Assembly (NCBI GenBank): GCA_022870745.1
Contig: CP085323.1
Coordinates: 4,898,001-4,962,000 of the forward strand
From: Silvibacterium acidisoli
Lineage (GTDB): Bacteria > Acidobacteriota > Terriglobia > Terriglobales > Acidobacteriaceae
Length of the DNA: 64,000 bases
Direction: 5' to 3'
Shown: in pieces, positions 1 to 9,670 of the stretch
Numbering within the stretch: the first letter of the stretch is position 1
Layout of the letters: every line of letters begins with the position of its first letter
Made by a program: the position numbers and the translations under genes
The notes under the pieces: model-generated
What the model saw: only the letters and a program-made list of their open reading frames with translations
What the model was told of the DNA's origin: nothing
The model's database searches: none

Positions 1-670
1 TCTGTGCGATCGCCTTCGAATAGGCGGCCACATCCGGACGATTATCGATATTCGTGTTGTCATTGTAAGAACCCGGAGTGACTGCGTCGAGCTTGATGAA
101 ATCGACTCCCCACGAGGCATAGAGATCGACGATGGAGTTGATATATTCCTGCGCGCCAGGTTTGGTGAAGTCGATCTTGTCTCCTCCGCCGAAGGCGTTA
201 GCGATGGTCGCCGGCTGCACGATGATGTCCTGAAGATGGTATGGAGTGCCTAGGATCGGCTTGTTCGCGGCCACCTGATCTGTACCGACACCAGGGTTCA
301 AATACATCCCGAACTTCTGCCCGTTAGCATGAATGTGTTGAATCATCGCAACAATGTCAGGAAAACGTGTGGTATCGAACAATGTGCGTCCGTAGGCATC
401 GGAGTTGCCAGTCCATCCGGCATCGACATTGATGTAGTTGTAGCCGTGTTCCTGCAGTCCGGAGCTTCGCAGAGCGTCGGATTGAGCAATGATGCTTGCC
501 TGGGTGAGGAATATCTGAGTCGGGGCAATGGTCTGCTGGCTATAGGTGCTCCAGCCAAGATAGGGACGTTGCCCCACCCCGTTCACCTGCGCATGGCTTG
601 CGATTGGACTGACAAGGGCCATCGAAATAAGCATCGCCCAGCTTCTAAAAACGCCTGTCTTTGGAGGCAT
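1..670 (-). CDS. Secreted GH27-type alpha-galactosidase, N-terminal part (cut by window edge)
   Basis: This gene runs off the left edge; about 223 N-terminal codons are visible. A hydrophobic signal peptide ends near residue 29 (..IASHAQ), so the enzyme is exported. The (beta/alpha)8 barrel start shows GH27/clan GH-D hallmarks: a GWSTYSQQ strand, the 'YNYINVDAGW' strand and 'WGVDFIKLDAV', in which the Asp of KLD (about residue 193) matches the GH27 catalytic nucleophile. Members cleave terminal alpha-galactose or alpha-N-acetylgalactosamine. The ATG at 670 has a GGGAG Shine-Dalgarno six bases upstream. The gene diverges from the GH31 gene, suggesting joint use on an alpha-galactoside substrate. 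The acid/base residue lies outside the window, so exact specificity is not assignable. Confidence 0.85.
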   Translation of the reverse strand, partial: MPPKTGVFRSWAMLISMALVSPIASHAQVNGVGQRPYLGWSTYSQQTIAPTQIFLTQASIIAQSDALRSSGLQEHGYNYINVDAGWTGNSDAYGRTLFDTTRFPDIVAMIQHIHANGQKFGMYLNPGVGTDQVAANKPILGTPYHLQDIIVQPATIANAFGGGDKIDFTKPGAQEYINSIVDLYASWGVDFIKLDAVTPGSYNDNTNIDNRPDVAAYSKAIAQ

Positions 671-1008
671 ACGAGTCTCCCATGGGGAAGGTTTTGCAGG
701 CGCGATCTCAACCGCCTTTGTATTTCAATAGTGAGATTTTGCTTGCGGCAATGAAAACTAACCCATCTTCATTTGAGTTGGCAAGAGTCTTTTTTCTCGT
801 TTTCAACGAGTCCCCTTCATCGTCGATTCAAGGCTTATCAGAGAAATGAAAGGCGCTGCTCTCTGCCGCGAGAGCAGATCAGCGTCAAAGGCAAAGCCGA
901 TCGCAGTGGTCACTGAAGCCGCGTAGCTGCTCGATATATAGGGTTTCTGTACTATAGGTCTCGAGAAACTGCATCGCCCAAAAAGTTCACCACGAGGAAA
1001 TGAGCTTT
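671..1008. promoter_or_regulatory. Divergent intergenic region between GH27 and GH31 genes
   Basis: This stretch holds no supportable gene and must carry both divergent promoters. A small inverted repeat, GTTTCT at 943-948 and AGAAAC at 964-969 (15-base spacer), lies just upstream of the GH31 start and could be an operator. Six-base arms may arise by chance, so support is weak. Confidence 0.3.
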
Positions 1009-3276
1009 ATGAAGCGGAAGGCCGTGACGCGCAGAGACGCACTCAAAGGGATCGCTGTCTCAGCAGGCGCTTTCACTCTCGTTCGACCGGAGTGCTCCGA
1101 AGCACAGGAAGCTGTGATTACCGTGGGAGGGAAACCGGTCGAGGTTGCACTGTTCGCGGCCAGTTCCCAGACTATCCGCGTTACGGTTCAGCCCATCGTG
1201 AACGGCGTGCCGGAGTCTATCCCGCAGGACGGCGCGCTGGTGAAGTCCACCTGGGGAATGCCGTTGACACGCGTGCGCAATATTGCCGGCACACACACGG
1301 TCAAGAGCGGCAACCTGCGCGCGAAGATCTCCCCAGATCCACTTACGGTAAGAATCGAGACTGCAAGCGGGCAACTCGTTCAGGAGTTGAAGTTCGATGT
1401 CTCCGGCAACATGGGCTTCTCACTCGGCAGCGGTCCACTCTTCGGGCTTGGTCAGGGAGGGCCACAGTTTGATCGTCGTGGCAGCACTGACCAGATGCGA
1501 AGCGGGCAGGATGGCTATCGCCTGGGCACTCACGGTTCCCGTGTGCCAATCCAGCTTTTGGTCGGCACGTCTGGATGGGGCTGCTTCGTCCATCAGCCTT
1601 TGGGCGCATTCGATCTTTCCGGCGAGGAAGGCAGGTTGATTCCTGCCCATGGAGAAGAGGCATTGCCGGCGGATGTCTTCGTAATGCACATTGAAGACCC
1701 GATCGAGCTACCGAGGGAGTACGCGAAGATCACCGGCTTTGCCGAGATGCCTCCACTCTGGTCACTCGGCTATCAGCAATCGCATCGCACGCTTGGAACT
1801 CCGGAGGAAATCCTCGGAGAAGCCAGAATGTTCCGCGAGAAGAAGCTCCCCTGCGACGCGATGATTTACCTCGGGACCGGCTTCTGCCCAGAGGGCTGGA
1901 ACACCGACAATGGTGAATTCACCTGGAACCAAAAGGCTTTTCCAGATCCGCCCGCGGCTCTCGAAAAATTACATGACGAGAACTTCAAGGTCGTGTTGCA
2001 TGCGGTTATCGAAGGCCATCGGCTTACCGGTACCGTTACCGATCCATGCACTGCGCCGCCACTTCCGAGTGGGAAAACTCCTGACGGGCATTGGCCGCCG
2101 AATCGTGTTGTAAGTTGTTATTGGCCGGTGCATAAGCCTTTGGTTGAAATGGGTGTAGACGGGTGGTGGCCCGACCAGGGAGACGGCTTCGACGCCGAAT
2201 CGAGGTTGGCGCGCAATCGTATGTACTTCGAAGGCCAGCAGATGTATCGGCCGAATCGACGCGTCTATGCCTTACACCGCAATTCGTACGCAGGCATGCA
2301 GCGCTACTCCACGTTCCTGTGGTCCGGCGATATCGAATCGCGATGGGAAACATTGAAGACCCATGTCCCCAACGCGATCAATACAAGCCTGAGCGGCATG
2401 CCGTACTGGGGCACCGACATTGGCGGCTTCATTCCTACCGAGGAGTACACCGGCGAGCTCTGGGTACGCTGGTTTCAATTCGCAGCATTCAATCCACTGT
2501 TCCGTTCGCACGGCCGTGACTGGCACCTGCATCTCCCGTGGGGCTGGGACCTGGGCAATGTCGGCTACCCTGAGACTCGCGGCTATAATCCGGATCCACG
2601 CGAGTTGCATAACCCCCAGGTAGAACCAATCTGCAGGAAGTATCTGGAGCTTCGCTACCAGTTGATGCCATATCTCTATTCAGCAGTTAAAGAAACCTGC
2701 GAGACTGGCCTGCCGATCATTCGCGCGATGTGGCTTCACTATCCCGATGATGCGAAGGCCGTTGCTCGTGGCGATCAATATCTCTATGGCCGCGACATCC
2801 TGGTAGCTCCCATCGTGGAAAAGGGAGCGTCCTCGCGATCCGTATATCTTCCTCAAGGACTCTGGTTCGATTTTTGGGCGCAGGCAAAGCAGGACGGCGG
2901 TCGCGAGGTCACGCGCGACGTCGATCTATCCACCATCCCTCTCTACGTCCGCGCCGGTACCGTGCTGCCTATGGATCCCTTAAGGCAGTACAGCTCTGAG
3001 AAAGTCGATGGCCCGATGACGCTGTGGATCTATCCCGGCGCGAACGGCAAATCAACTCTCTACGTGGATGACGGTGAAACCTTCGACTACCGCAAGGGCA
3101 AGAGCACACACGTAGAAATTGAATGGAACGACACGCAACGAAGACTCTCTCTGCGGCTTCGGGCAGGATCACAGATGCTTGCTCAAGCGAAGAGACACAT
3201 GCAGGCGCGGGTGGTTGGTGAACAGGCCCACAAAGAGTTCACCTTCGAGGGCCGTGCAACATCGATTGTCCTCTAG
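1009..3276 (+). CDS. GH31 family alpha-glycosidase (alpha-glucosidase/alpha-xylosidase-like), Tat-exported
   Basis: A 755-residue GH31 enzyme that would hydrolyse terminal alpha-linked sugars outside the cytoplasm. The leader carries a twin-arginine signal (KAVTRRDALKGIAVSAGAF). A galactose-mutarotase-like N-domain (about 35-230) precedes the catalytic barrel. The nucleophile Asp lies in WWPDQGD (about residue 388) and the acid/base Asp in FLWSGD (about 441), followed by the typical MPYWGTDIGGF and a C-terminal beta domain (LFDDG-like 'LYVDDGETFDYRKG'). An earlier in-frame ATG at 1000 sits one base after GAGGA, too close. The ATG at 1009 has that Shine-Dalgarno at about ten bases and is preferred. 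Substrate within GH31 (glucose, xylose, galactose) cannot be decided. Confidence 0.9.
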   Translation: MKRKAVTRRDALKGIAVSAGAFTLVRPECSEAQEAVITVGGKPVEVALFAASSQTIRVTVQPIVNGVPESIPQDGALVKSTWGMPLTRVRNIAGTHTVKSGNLRAKISPDPLTVRIETASGQLVQELKFDVSGNMGFSLGSGPLFGLGQGGPQFDRRGSTDQMRSGQDGYRLGTHGSRVPIQLLVGTSGWGCFVHQPLGAFDLSGEEGRLIPAHGEEALPADVFVMHIEDPIELPREYAKITGFAEMPPLWSLGYQQSHRTLGTPEEILGEARMFREKKLPCDAMIYLGTGFCPEGWNTDNGEFTWNQKAFPDPPAALEKLHDENFKVVLHAVIEGHRLTGTVTDPCTAPPLPSGKTPDGHWPPNRVVSCYWPVHKPLVEMGVDGWWPDQGDGFDAESRLARNRMYFEGQQMYRPNRRVYALHRNSYAGMQRYSTFLWSGDIESRWETLKTHVPNAINTSLSGMPYWGTDIGGFIPTEEYTGELWVRWFQFAAFNPLFRSHGRDWHLHLPWGWDLGNVGYPETRGYNPDPRELHNPQVEPICRKYLELRYQLMPYLYSAVKETCETGLPIIRAMWLHYPDDAKAVARGDQYLYGRDILVAPIVEKGASSRSVYLPQGLWFDFWAQAKQDGGREVTRDVDLSTIPLYVRAGTVLPMDPLRQYSSEKVDGPMTLWIYPGANGKSTLYVDDGETFDYRKGKSTHVEIEWNDTQRRLSLRLRAGSQMLAQAKRHMQARVVGEQAHKEFTFEGRATSIVL

Positions 3277-3336
3277 CCGTCTGCCGCTTGAGTTTTTACC
3301 CGGCCCTGCATCGATCGCGCATCCAGCCTCTTCGAT

Positions 3337-4290
3337 TTACGCAGAGGCACGCGCGCGGCAGTAGCGGCGTGGAGAAGAGCCCATCTCTCTTTTAAACGCA
3401 AACCCAAACGCGCTCTCCGATTCGTAGCCGAGCGAAAGAGCGATGGAAGAAACCGAGTCGGATGAGTTCACGAGCTTGTCCGCTGCGAGAAGCATTCGCC
3501 ATCGGATCAGATATTCCATGACGGATAACCCTACCTGCTCCTTGAAGCGAAACGCGAAGGCTGACCGCGACATGCCTGCACGTTCGGCAAGTCCCTGAAC
3601 AATCCAGCGATCTCCCGGACGCTCATGCATCGCGGCTATGGCCGCGCTCAGTTGCTTGTCGGCAAGTGCAAAGAGCCAACCGACACCAACCGTCATCCTG
3701 TCTTTCATATGGAGCCGAAGAATTTCGATCAGCATCATCTGTGCAAGGTATTCCCCTTGAAGCACGCCACCCGGTTGCGGATCGCGGATGATCGCCATCA
3801 TTCGTTCCAGGTACCACTGCAACGTGGCGCGGTCCTCAGGATTGCGGATGTGAATAAGAACCGGCAGGACTTCAGACAGAATGCTGGCGTGCTCTCCGGC
3901 GAAAGTGAAGAACGCGCTCAGGCCAAGACAGGCTCCGCCTCCCTGCCACGTCAGAATGTTCCCATTCAGCTTCTCCGTAATAACGGAAAGGATATCGACT
4001 GGCGGGACTGCGGGATCACTGGCGAGGCGGAACGCTGGCCCCCGCGGCAGCACCGCAAATTCGCCCGCTTTCAGCAGGACGGGCTTATCGACGCCATCGA
4101 CCGACAGCCAGCAGAATCCGGACACCAGCCCAAGACAGAAGAAACCGTTACTCGCGGCAAACCGGAAGGACCATTCACCACCTGCATCGATACCACCGGA
4201 CTGATAGCCACGCGGTCTGAGTAGTGAAAGCACATCCGAAAGCGGATCTTCAACAATCCTGGACGATCTCGATATTAATGCGTCTTCCAT
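3337..4290 (-). CDS. AraC family transcriptional regulator with N-terminal cupin domain
   Basis: A 317-residue one-component regulator. The N-terminal half has the AraC_binding/cupin_6 pattern (DVLSLLRPRGYQSGGIDAGGEWSFRF split over the first beta strands, later 'FAVLPRGPAFRLA'). The C-terminal ~100 residues contain two helix-turn-helices, including 'LAERAGMSRSAFAFRFKEQVG' (split: LAERAGMSRSAF / AFRFKEQVG) and the AraC signature 'IALSLGYESESAFGFAFKRE'. The open frame extends upstream to 4395 but would overlap the divergent dehydrogenase gene, so the ATG at 4290 (MEDALISRSS) is chosen. Regulators of this subfamily usually act on the adjacent divergent oxidoreductase gene, here the SDR at 4343. 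The inducer is unknown. Confidence 0.85.
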   Translation of the reverse strand: MEDALISRSSRIVEDPLSDVLSLLRPRGYQSGGIDAGGEWSFRFAASNGFFCLGLVSGFCWLSVDGVDKPVLLKAGEFAVLPRGPAFRLASDPAVPPVDILSVITEKLNGNILTWQGGGACLGLSAFFTFAGEHASILSEVLPVLIHIRNPEDRATLQWYLERMMAIIRDPQPGGVLQGEYLAQMMLIEILRLHMKDRMTVGVGWLFALADKQLSAAIAAMHERPGDRWIVQGLAERAGMSRSAFAFRFKEQVGLSVMEYLIRWRMLLAADKLVNSSDSVSSIALSLGYESESAFGFAFKREMGSSPRRYCRARASA

Positions 4291-4305
4291 CGCATAGATT
4301 CTATC

Positions 4306-4322
4306 GCCTATATTCCTTAGGC
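4306..4322. promoter_or_regulatory. Small inverted repeat in AraC/SDR divergent promoter
   Basis: GCCTA (4306-4310) and TAGGC (4318-4322), spaced by seven bases, lie in the 52-base gap between the divergent AraC and dehydrogenase genes. Position suits an operator, but five-base arms are weak evidence. Confidence 0.3.
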
Positions 4323-4342
4323 TGCCGCATAGGAGAGGAACA

Positions 4343-5311
4343 ATGCACGTTTTCGTAACAGGCGCTACGGGATTCATCGGCTTCCCAATCGTCAAGGAGC
4401 TGATTGCGGCGGGGCATCAGGTAACAGGAATGGCTCGCTCAGAGGTTTCGGGCAAGAAGCTGCTGGAAGCCGGAGCACAGGTGCGGGTGGGCACGGTTGA
4501 AGATCTGGAGGGCCTGCGCCGCGGCGCTTTAGCTGCGGATGGGGTGATTCACACTGCGTTCTACCATCAGCTTTCGCATGTGCCGCTAGGAACAAGACTG
4601 CGTATTTTTCTCGGCGGCACTCCTGGCGGAATTGTGCAAAGGTTCATGGGAGCTGCCGCTGCGGCCGATCGTCGTGCCATTGAAACGATGGCGGCGTCAC
4701 TGGGAAAGGGCAGTCCGCTGGTGGCGACATTTGGAACGCTGGCGATGAAGCCAGGAGTGCTCGCAACCGAGAACGACACGTATGACAACCGGCCCAAGGC
4801 CCTCGGGGTCGTACGGGCCAGAAATGAGGACGTCCTGAAGGAGTGGGCAGTGCGAGGGCTTCGTACGTCCATCATTCGGCTGCCGCCGATCGTTCATGGA
4901 CCTACGGCTTACGGTCTGGCCTCATTGCTGATTCCCATGGCAAAGAAAAAGAAGGAGTCAGCCTATGTGGGCGACGGCATGAATCGATGGCCTTCGGTGC
5001 ATTATCTGGATGCGGCACACCTGTTTCGGCTGGCATTTGAGCAAGGCGCCGCGGGAGGAACCTATCACGTTGTCGATGAAGAAGGCATTCCCTTCCGCGA
5101 GATCGCACAGGTGATTGGACAGCGTTTGAAGGTGCCGGTTGTGAGCAAATCCGCCGACGAGGCGAAGAAGCAGTTCGGATTCATCGGGCCGGCGGTTCCG
5201 ATCGACAATCCCACATCCAGCAAGCTGACTCGCGAACGACTCAACTGGAAACCGGCTCACATGGGACTGCTTGCCGACCTTCAGCAGACTGACTTTTTTT
5301 CCAGGGTTTGA
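4343..5311 (+). CDS. NAD(P)-dependent epimerase/dehydratase family protein (extended/atypical SDR)
   Basis: A 322-residue Rossmann-fold oxidoreductase. The N-terminus has the nucleotide-binding glycine motif TGATGFIG (residues 7-14) after a beta strand HVFV, and the third strand/helix fits an NmrA-like or extended SDR ('DGVIHTAFYH', later 'RLPPIVHGPTAYG' and 'YVGDGMNRWPSVHYLDAA'). The classical YxxxK dyad is not obvious, as is usual in atypical SDRs, so it may bind cofactor without standard catalysis. A strong AGGAG precedes the ATG. It is divergent from the AraC regulator, its likely controller. The substrate cannot be deduced. Confidence 0.85.
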   Translation: MHVFVTGATGFIGFPIVKELIAAGHQVTGMARSEVSGKKLLEAGAQVRVGTVEDLEGLRRGALAADGVIHTAFYHQLSHVPLGTRLRIFLGGTPGGIVQRFMGAAAAADRRAIETMAASLGKGSPLVATFGTLAMKPGVLATENDTYDNRPKALGVVRARNEDVLKEWAVRGLRTSIIRLPPIVHGPTAYGLASLLIPMAKKKKESAYVGDGMNRWPSVHYLDAAHLFRLAFEQGAAGGTYHVVDEEGIPFREIAQVIGQRLKVPVVSKSADEAKKQFGFIGPAVPIDNPTSSKLTRERLNWKPAHMGLLADLQQTDFFSRV

Positions 5312-5371
5312 GTTCGCGATCAATGCCCGTGCGGGCCTTTTACCAACGGGCCGCCCGAACATCAAGAAAAG

Positions 5372-7228
5372 CTACTGGCGTGTGTTCACTTTAGTGGCAG
5401 CTCCAAGCACCGCCTCGTTGGCCGCACGGACGCGTTGACGATCCATCTTCTCGAATTTGCGATCATAGGTCATGATGCCGTTTACCTCCGCCTCCACATC
5501 CGTGAGCTGAGTGTAGACGGCGGCGCTTAAGCCTTTGTTTTCGATCAGCGGCAGCAGATTTGATTGAACCTGCTCGAAGCGCTTCGTCAAATCCTCCACC
5601 GAGGGTTGCATCTCATAGGCCTTCTGTTTGCCGGGCCACATGTGGCCCGGCACCAGCAAACCAACGCCGCCGTACTCTCCAAGAGCCGCGGCACGCGTGG
5701 CGCTTGGCTGCGGAGGATCGCCGGGTCCCACATAGATATGCATGTCGGCAAAGTCGCCATTGCCGGGATCACCGGGCGCCGGGCGGTAGGTGGGGGCATT
5801 GTTATAGCCCGAGTTGCCATCTACGAGCCGGCTTGGATCGAGTGCCTTGGTCCAGGCGGCGATGCGTCGAACGTCATAGGCGCCCCAGTTTTCGTTAAAT
5901 GGCACCCAGGTGACAATCGCGGGCGAGTTGTGATGCTGCTGCATGATTGTCTGCCATTCAGATTCGAATTGCTTCCGCGTTCGCACCGGCTGATCGTCCG
6001 GATACCACATGGACGGCATATCCTGCCAGACGAGCAATCCGAGCTTATCCGCCCAGTAATACCAGCGTTGTGGTTCCACCTTGGCATGCTTGCGTAAAAG
6101 ATTAAAGCCAAACTTCCTGGCAGTTTCCAGATCAGACTTGATTGCCTCATCCGTTGGAGCCGTGTAGATTCCATCGGGCCAATAGCCCTGATCCAGCAAC
6201 CCCATCTGAAATACGAACTTACCGTTGAGCAATGGCCGCAACTTGCCATTCACCATCCCAAGGCTGATGGATCGCATCCCAAAATAGCTCTTCACCTCAT
6301 CCGTAACGATACCTTTCTGATCGACAAGCTCAACCTTCAGGTCGTAAAGGAAAGGGTCGGAGGGTGACCACGGGCGCGGATCGGATATCGGTATCTCCAA
6401 TGGAGTCGTATTGCTGCCGGAGACCTGACTGACAGCTTTCCCCTCAGCCATCACAGAAATGCGAATCTGCTTCGCGGCACCTTGTACTTCAGCCTTCACT
6501 TTGACGATCGAACGATTCAGGTCTGGGGTAATTACGAGACTCTGAATGTAAGAACGCGAAACCGGTTCCAGCCAGACTGTCTGCCAGATACCTGACGTAA
6601 ATGTGTAGTCGCCATGAACCAGGCAGCTCTTGCCGCAGGAATAACGGCCGCTATAGGAATCCCTTGCCCCAACAACCAGTTCGTTCCGCCCCGGATGAAG
6701 CAGGTCTGTGATGTCGGCTTCGAAAGCCTCCCAGCTGCCCTTGTGCGTCCTGGCAAGATGCCCGTTCACATAGATTGCAGACTGGTAGGCAACTGCGCCG
6801 AAGTGCAACAAGACCCTTTTCCCTTCCCATGAATCCGGAATGGTAAAGCTCCTCCGGTACCACATATTGGTTTCCTGCTTTCGCTGGATCCCTGAAAGAT
6901 AGGCTTCCGGAGGGTAAGGCACTTTGATGTGTTCTGGCGTAGCCGGAAACGCGGGCGGCTTGAGCGGTGCCTTGATAGGAATTACATGCGAGGCTCCCCC
7001 CATGTAATCCCACTGCCCGTTCAGGTTGAGCCAGTCCGTGCGCATCAGCTGGGGCCGTGGGTATTCCGGTAGAGGTATCCCGGCAGATCTGGCTTCCTCG
7101 GTCCAGGGGGTTGGCAATGGTGCTGAAGCTTTGTCCTCCCCATCTCCGCGTAATGGTGCAACGTGCAAAGCGATTGCGAGGACAAAGACGCCGTAGAGTA
7201 CACCCCTGATGGAACGTTGCACTTTCAT
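5372..7228 (-). CDS. GH2 family glycoside hydrolase (beta-galactosidase/beta-mannosidase/beta-glucuronidase type), secreted
   Basis: A 618-residue enzyme with a signal peptide (VLYGVFVLAIALHVAPLRG). Order: jelly-roll sugar-binding domain (about 50-220, 'RPQLMRTDWLNLNGQWDYMGG' split as RPQLMRTDWLNL / NGQWDY), immunoglobulin-like domain, then the TIM barrel. The GH2 acid/base Glu is in PFNENWGAYD (about residue 446) and the nucleophile Glu in ALGEYGGVG (about 517). It is shorter than LacZ and resembles three-domain GH2 enzymes. ATG 7228 (MKVQRS) is preferred over the TTG three codons upstream. It is the last gene of the receptor-GH35-GH92-GH2 unit. Sugar specificity within GH2 is open. Confidence 0.88.
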   Translation of the reverse strand: MKVQRSIRGVLYGVFVLAIALHVAPLRGDGEDKASAPLPTPWTEEARSAGIPLPEYPRPQLMRTDWLNLNGQWDYMGGASHVIPIKAPLKPPAFPATPEHIKVPYPPEAYLSGIQRKQETNMWYRRSFTIPDSWEGKRVLLHFGAVAYQSAIYVNGHLARTHKGSWEAFEADITDLLHPGRNELVVGARDSYSGRYSCGKSCLVHGDYTFTSGIWQTVWLEPVSRSYIQSLVITPDLNRSIVKVKAEVQGAAKQIRISVMAEGKAVSQVSGSNTTPLEIPISDPRPWSPSDPFLYDLKVELVDQKGIVTDEVKSYFGMRSISLGMVNGKLRPLLNGKFVFQMGLLDQGYWPDGIYTAPTDEAIKSDLETARKFGFNLLRKHAKVEPQRWYYWADKLGLLVWQDMPSMWYPDDQPVRTRKQFESEWQTIMQQHHNSPAIVTWVPFNENWGAYDVRRIAAWTKALDPSRLVDGNSGYNNAPTYRPAPGDPGNGDFADMHIYVGPGDPPQPSATRAAALGEYGGVGLLVPGHMWPGKQKAYEMQPSVEDLTKRFEQVQSNLLPLIENKGLSAAVYTQLTDVEAEVNGIMTYDRKFEKMDRQRVRAANEAVLGAATKVNTRQ

Positions 7229-7276
7229 ATTTTTCAAAATGACCCGCCGCTCACAGTTTCTCTTCGAGGTTCAGAA

Positions 7277-7309
7277 GATGCTGCCATTGCCCGCAATCCT
7301 GGCAACATC
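7277..7309. repeat. Intercistronic inverted repeat between GH92 and GH2 genes
   Basis: GATGCTGCCA (7277-7286) and TGGCAACATC (7300-7309) pair at nine of ten positions with a 13-base loop, in the 86-base gap between the GH92 stop and the GH2 start. No T-run follows on the minus strand, so it is more likely an mRNA processing/stability hairpin or a weak attenuator than a full terminator. Confidence 0.45.
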
Positions 7310-7314
7310 TCACG

Positions 7315-9513
7315 CTATCGATAATCTTCAGGATGCACGCTCATAGAGTCCGGCGGGAAGGACTGCGGGTTTGATCCGAGCTCCTTATTGGGCGTATCAC
7401 CCATGGTCAGATCCAGCGTGCCTCCCTGTGCAATATCCGCATGACGGAACCACACCTGGTTCAGCGGCTTTCCGTTCAGCACGATCTTCTGAACATACTT
7501 ATTCTGCCGTGAAGAGTCGCGAGCGGTGATTACGAAGTCTTTCCCATTCGAAAGATGGATAGTGATCTTATCGAAGACGGGGCTGACGATGTCGTATGCC
7601 GGGATCCCCGGTGTGACCGGATAAAAGCCCATCATCGAGAAAACAACAAAGGCGCTCATGCCGCCGCCATCTTCATCGCCCGGAATGCCCTGGAGCGTAT
7701 CAGTAAAAAACGCATTGAGCAGCATCCGGATGCGCTCCTGCGCCTTCCACGGGGCACCTACGCGATCGTAGATATAAGGAATGGCGAAACTAGGCTCATT
7801 GCCCATCGAAAATTGACCGATCATCGACGTAGAGTCGGGAAACTTCGCCTGGAACTCGTACTTCTGTCTACCGAGTGGCTCACGAAACAGCTGGTCAAGA
7901 TTTGCCTCCGCTTTCTCCACTCCGCCCATCATGGAAAAAAGCCCTGCGTAGTCGTGGCCTACATCCCACGTATACGTGTAACCATTGTTTTCGTCGTAGT
8001 AGTCGCGTCCGCCCATGCCGCCATCGAACTTCGGATCCAGCGGCTCGATCCAGTGGCCGGCGTCATCCTTCGGCCACATGAGTTCTTTCTCTTCCCGAAA
8101 GAGGTTCTTGTAGTTGGCAGCTCGCTTCAGGAACAACTTCTCATCGTCCGGCTTATTCAGCGTGCGGGCGATCTGCGCAATGGACCAGTCATCGAAGCTG
8201 TTCTCTAAGGTGACCGGCACTGGCTGGCGCTTCTCGAATGGATGCACCTGCGGATAGGTTTCCTTCTGACCCGGGCGAAGTGCAGGCATATAACCGTGCT
8301 CTGCATAGAAGTCATCCAGTGGGGTCTTTGGACCCAGTCTCCAGGGCAGCAGGGTGGTTTCGAGAGAGCGTTTGCGAACGCCTTCATATGCGGTCGCAAG
8401 ATCGAAGTTTCTTATTCCCTTGAACCAGGCATCCGCAAACCACGGGGCAGAATGATTGCCGTTCATGCATGCGTATGGACCGGAGACGAGCGCAAAGGTA
8501 GGCATGATACCGGCTTGCTGATACATGCGCACGTATGACTGCAGCTTATCCGCTTCCATCTCCGGATTAAGGAGTATCTGCAACGGCTCAAGCGCGTGGT
8601 AGGTATCCCAAAGCCAGTTGTCCACATAGAAGGGCCGCGGATCGGTATGAACCTGATGATCGAAACCGCTGTAGTAGCGCCCGTCTTCCGTGATGTCGAT
8701 CATGCGCTCGGAGCTGCGATAGAGCGCCGTGTAAAAAACCCGTCGCTGCGCTTCGGTACCGCCCTCGACTGCGATGCGTCCAAGCGTGCTGTTCCAGCGG
8801 TCCTTCGCGGCGGTCTTCACCGCGTCGAAGCCCGGCGAAGGAATCTCGTGCAGAAGATTGCTTTTCGCCTGCTCCGTGCTGATGAACGAAACCCCGTAGC
8901 GAAATTCCAGCACGCCGCCATCTGCGGTAATGAGCAAGTGCTGCCTGGTTCCTGTTCGATCGGCAGTCGAAGCAACCTGCTTGCTGAATACGCCGTAGAC
9001 GTAAGCTTTCATGCCGCTGAACTGCTCTTCTCCTTCCACGACATTTCCATCGTGAAGAGTCAGATCTCCGGCGACACGATTTGCAAGCACCAGCGACGCT
9101 TTGGAATGAGGAAAGGTGAAGCGGAAATAACCAGATCGCTCTGCTGTCGTGAATTCCGTGGTGACGCCGGATGCGCTGAATCGCGTCGAATAGTAGTACG
9201 GCGTCGTGACCTCCTGGTCATACACCGCAGGCTTTCCATCACCAGGCATGATGCTGAACAGTTCCTTGTCCCGATGAGAGCTGATCGTCAGGGGAAACGC
9301 CTGGATACGAACATCGAGAGCATCCTCACGAAGCGGATACATCCTCACCATGCTATGCGGCAGGTAAACTGCCGGCCGGGTCGGCGCCAGCAGCAGCCCC
9401 ACATTGCCGATTGTCGGGTCCACGTATTCCACCTGTGCATTGGCGGATACGGTCAACAAGCCCAGGGCGAGCAGCGAATGGTGAAAATATCTTCTAAACA
9501 GAACAGCCCCCAA
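7315..9513 (-). CDS. GH92 family alpha-mannosidase, secreted
   Basis: A 732-residue enzyme of the Ca2+-dependent inverting GH92 exo-alpha-mannosidases, mostly alpha-1,2. Evidence: start of mature protein 'VEYVDPTIGNVG', the barrel motif 'YTYTWDVGHDYAGLF', and the C-terminal signature 'GIPGDEDGGGMSAFVVFSMM' followed by GFYPVTPG, equivalent to the usual GN(D/E)D.G.MSAW.V.S..G.YPV.PG. The canonical Trp after SA is Phe here. A signal peptide (HHSLLALGLLTVSANA) directs export. An in-frame TAA three codons upstream forces a TTG start at 9513, without a clear Shine-Dalgarno, implying weak or coupled translation. It sits between GH35 and GH2 in the same unit, consistent with trimming a mannose/galactose-containing glycan. 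Confidence 0.9.
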   Translation of the reverse strand: MGAVLFRRYFHHSLLALGLLTVSANAQVEYVDPTIGNVGLLLAPTRPAVYLPHSMVRMYPLREDALDVRIQAFPLTISSHRDKELFSIMPGDGKPAVYDQEVTTPYYYSTRFSASGVTTEFTTAERSGYFRFTFPHSKASLVLANRVAGDLTLHDGNVVEGEEQFSGMKAYVYGVFSKQVASTADRTGTRQHLLITADGGVLEFRYGVSFISTEQAKSNLLHEIPSPGFDAVKTAAKDRWNSTLGRIAVEGGTEAQRRVFYTALYRSSERMIDITEDGRYYSGFDHQVHTDPRPFYVDNWLWDTYHALEPLQILLNPEMEADKLQSYVRMYQQAGIMPTFALVSGPYACMNGNHSAPWFADAWFKGIRNFDLATAYEGVRKRSLETTLLPWRLGPKTPLDDFYAEHGYMPALRPGQKETYPQVHPFEKRQPVPVTLENSFDDWSIAQIARTLNKPDDEKLFLKRAANYKNLFREEKELMWPKDDAGHWIEPLDPKFDGGMGGRDYYDENNGYTYTWDVGHDYAGLFSMMGGVEKAEANLDQLFREPLGRQKYEFQAKFPDSTSMIGQFSMGNEPSFAIPYIYDRVGAPWKAQERIRMLLNAFFTDTLQGIPGDEDGGGMSAFVVFSMMGFYPVTPGIPAYDIVSPVFDKITIHLSNGKDFVITARDSSRQNKYVQKIVLNGKPLNQVWFRHADIAQGGTLDLTMGDTPNKELGSNPQSFPPDSMSVHPEDYR

Positions 9514-9670
9514 TTTTTCTTAACAATGCAACAGACTTCCTTGTATCTGAGAATACTCACAACAATGAACGGCCATGCCGTGAAGGCGCAAAAGGATGGC
9601 CATGCCGCAGCAATGCCGGTATACATTTATGTCTTCGGATACGGCTCGCGCCTGTGTGTGTGCGGCACCG

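Noticed and set aside
5325-5358. GCCCGT/ACGGGC pairing between the SDR and GH2 stops
   Set aside because: Six-base arms with several alternative pairings; not convincing as a terminator.
9571-9607. Ten-base direct repeat GGCCATGCCG at 9571 and 9598
   Set aside because: Too short and only two copies; no CRISPR-like spacing or mobile-element context.
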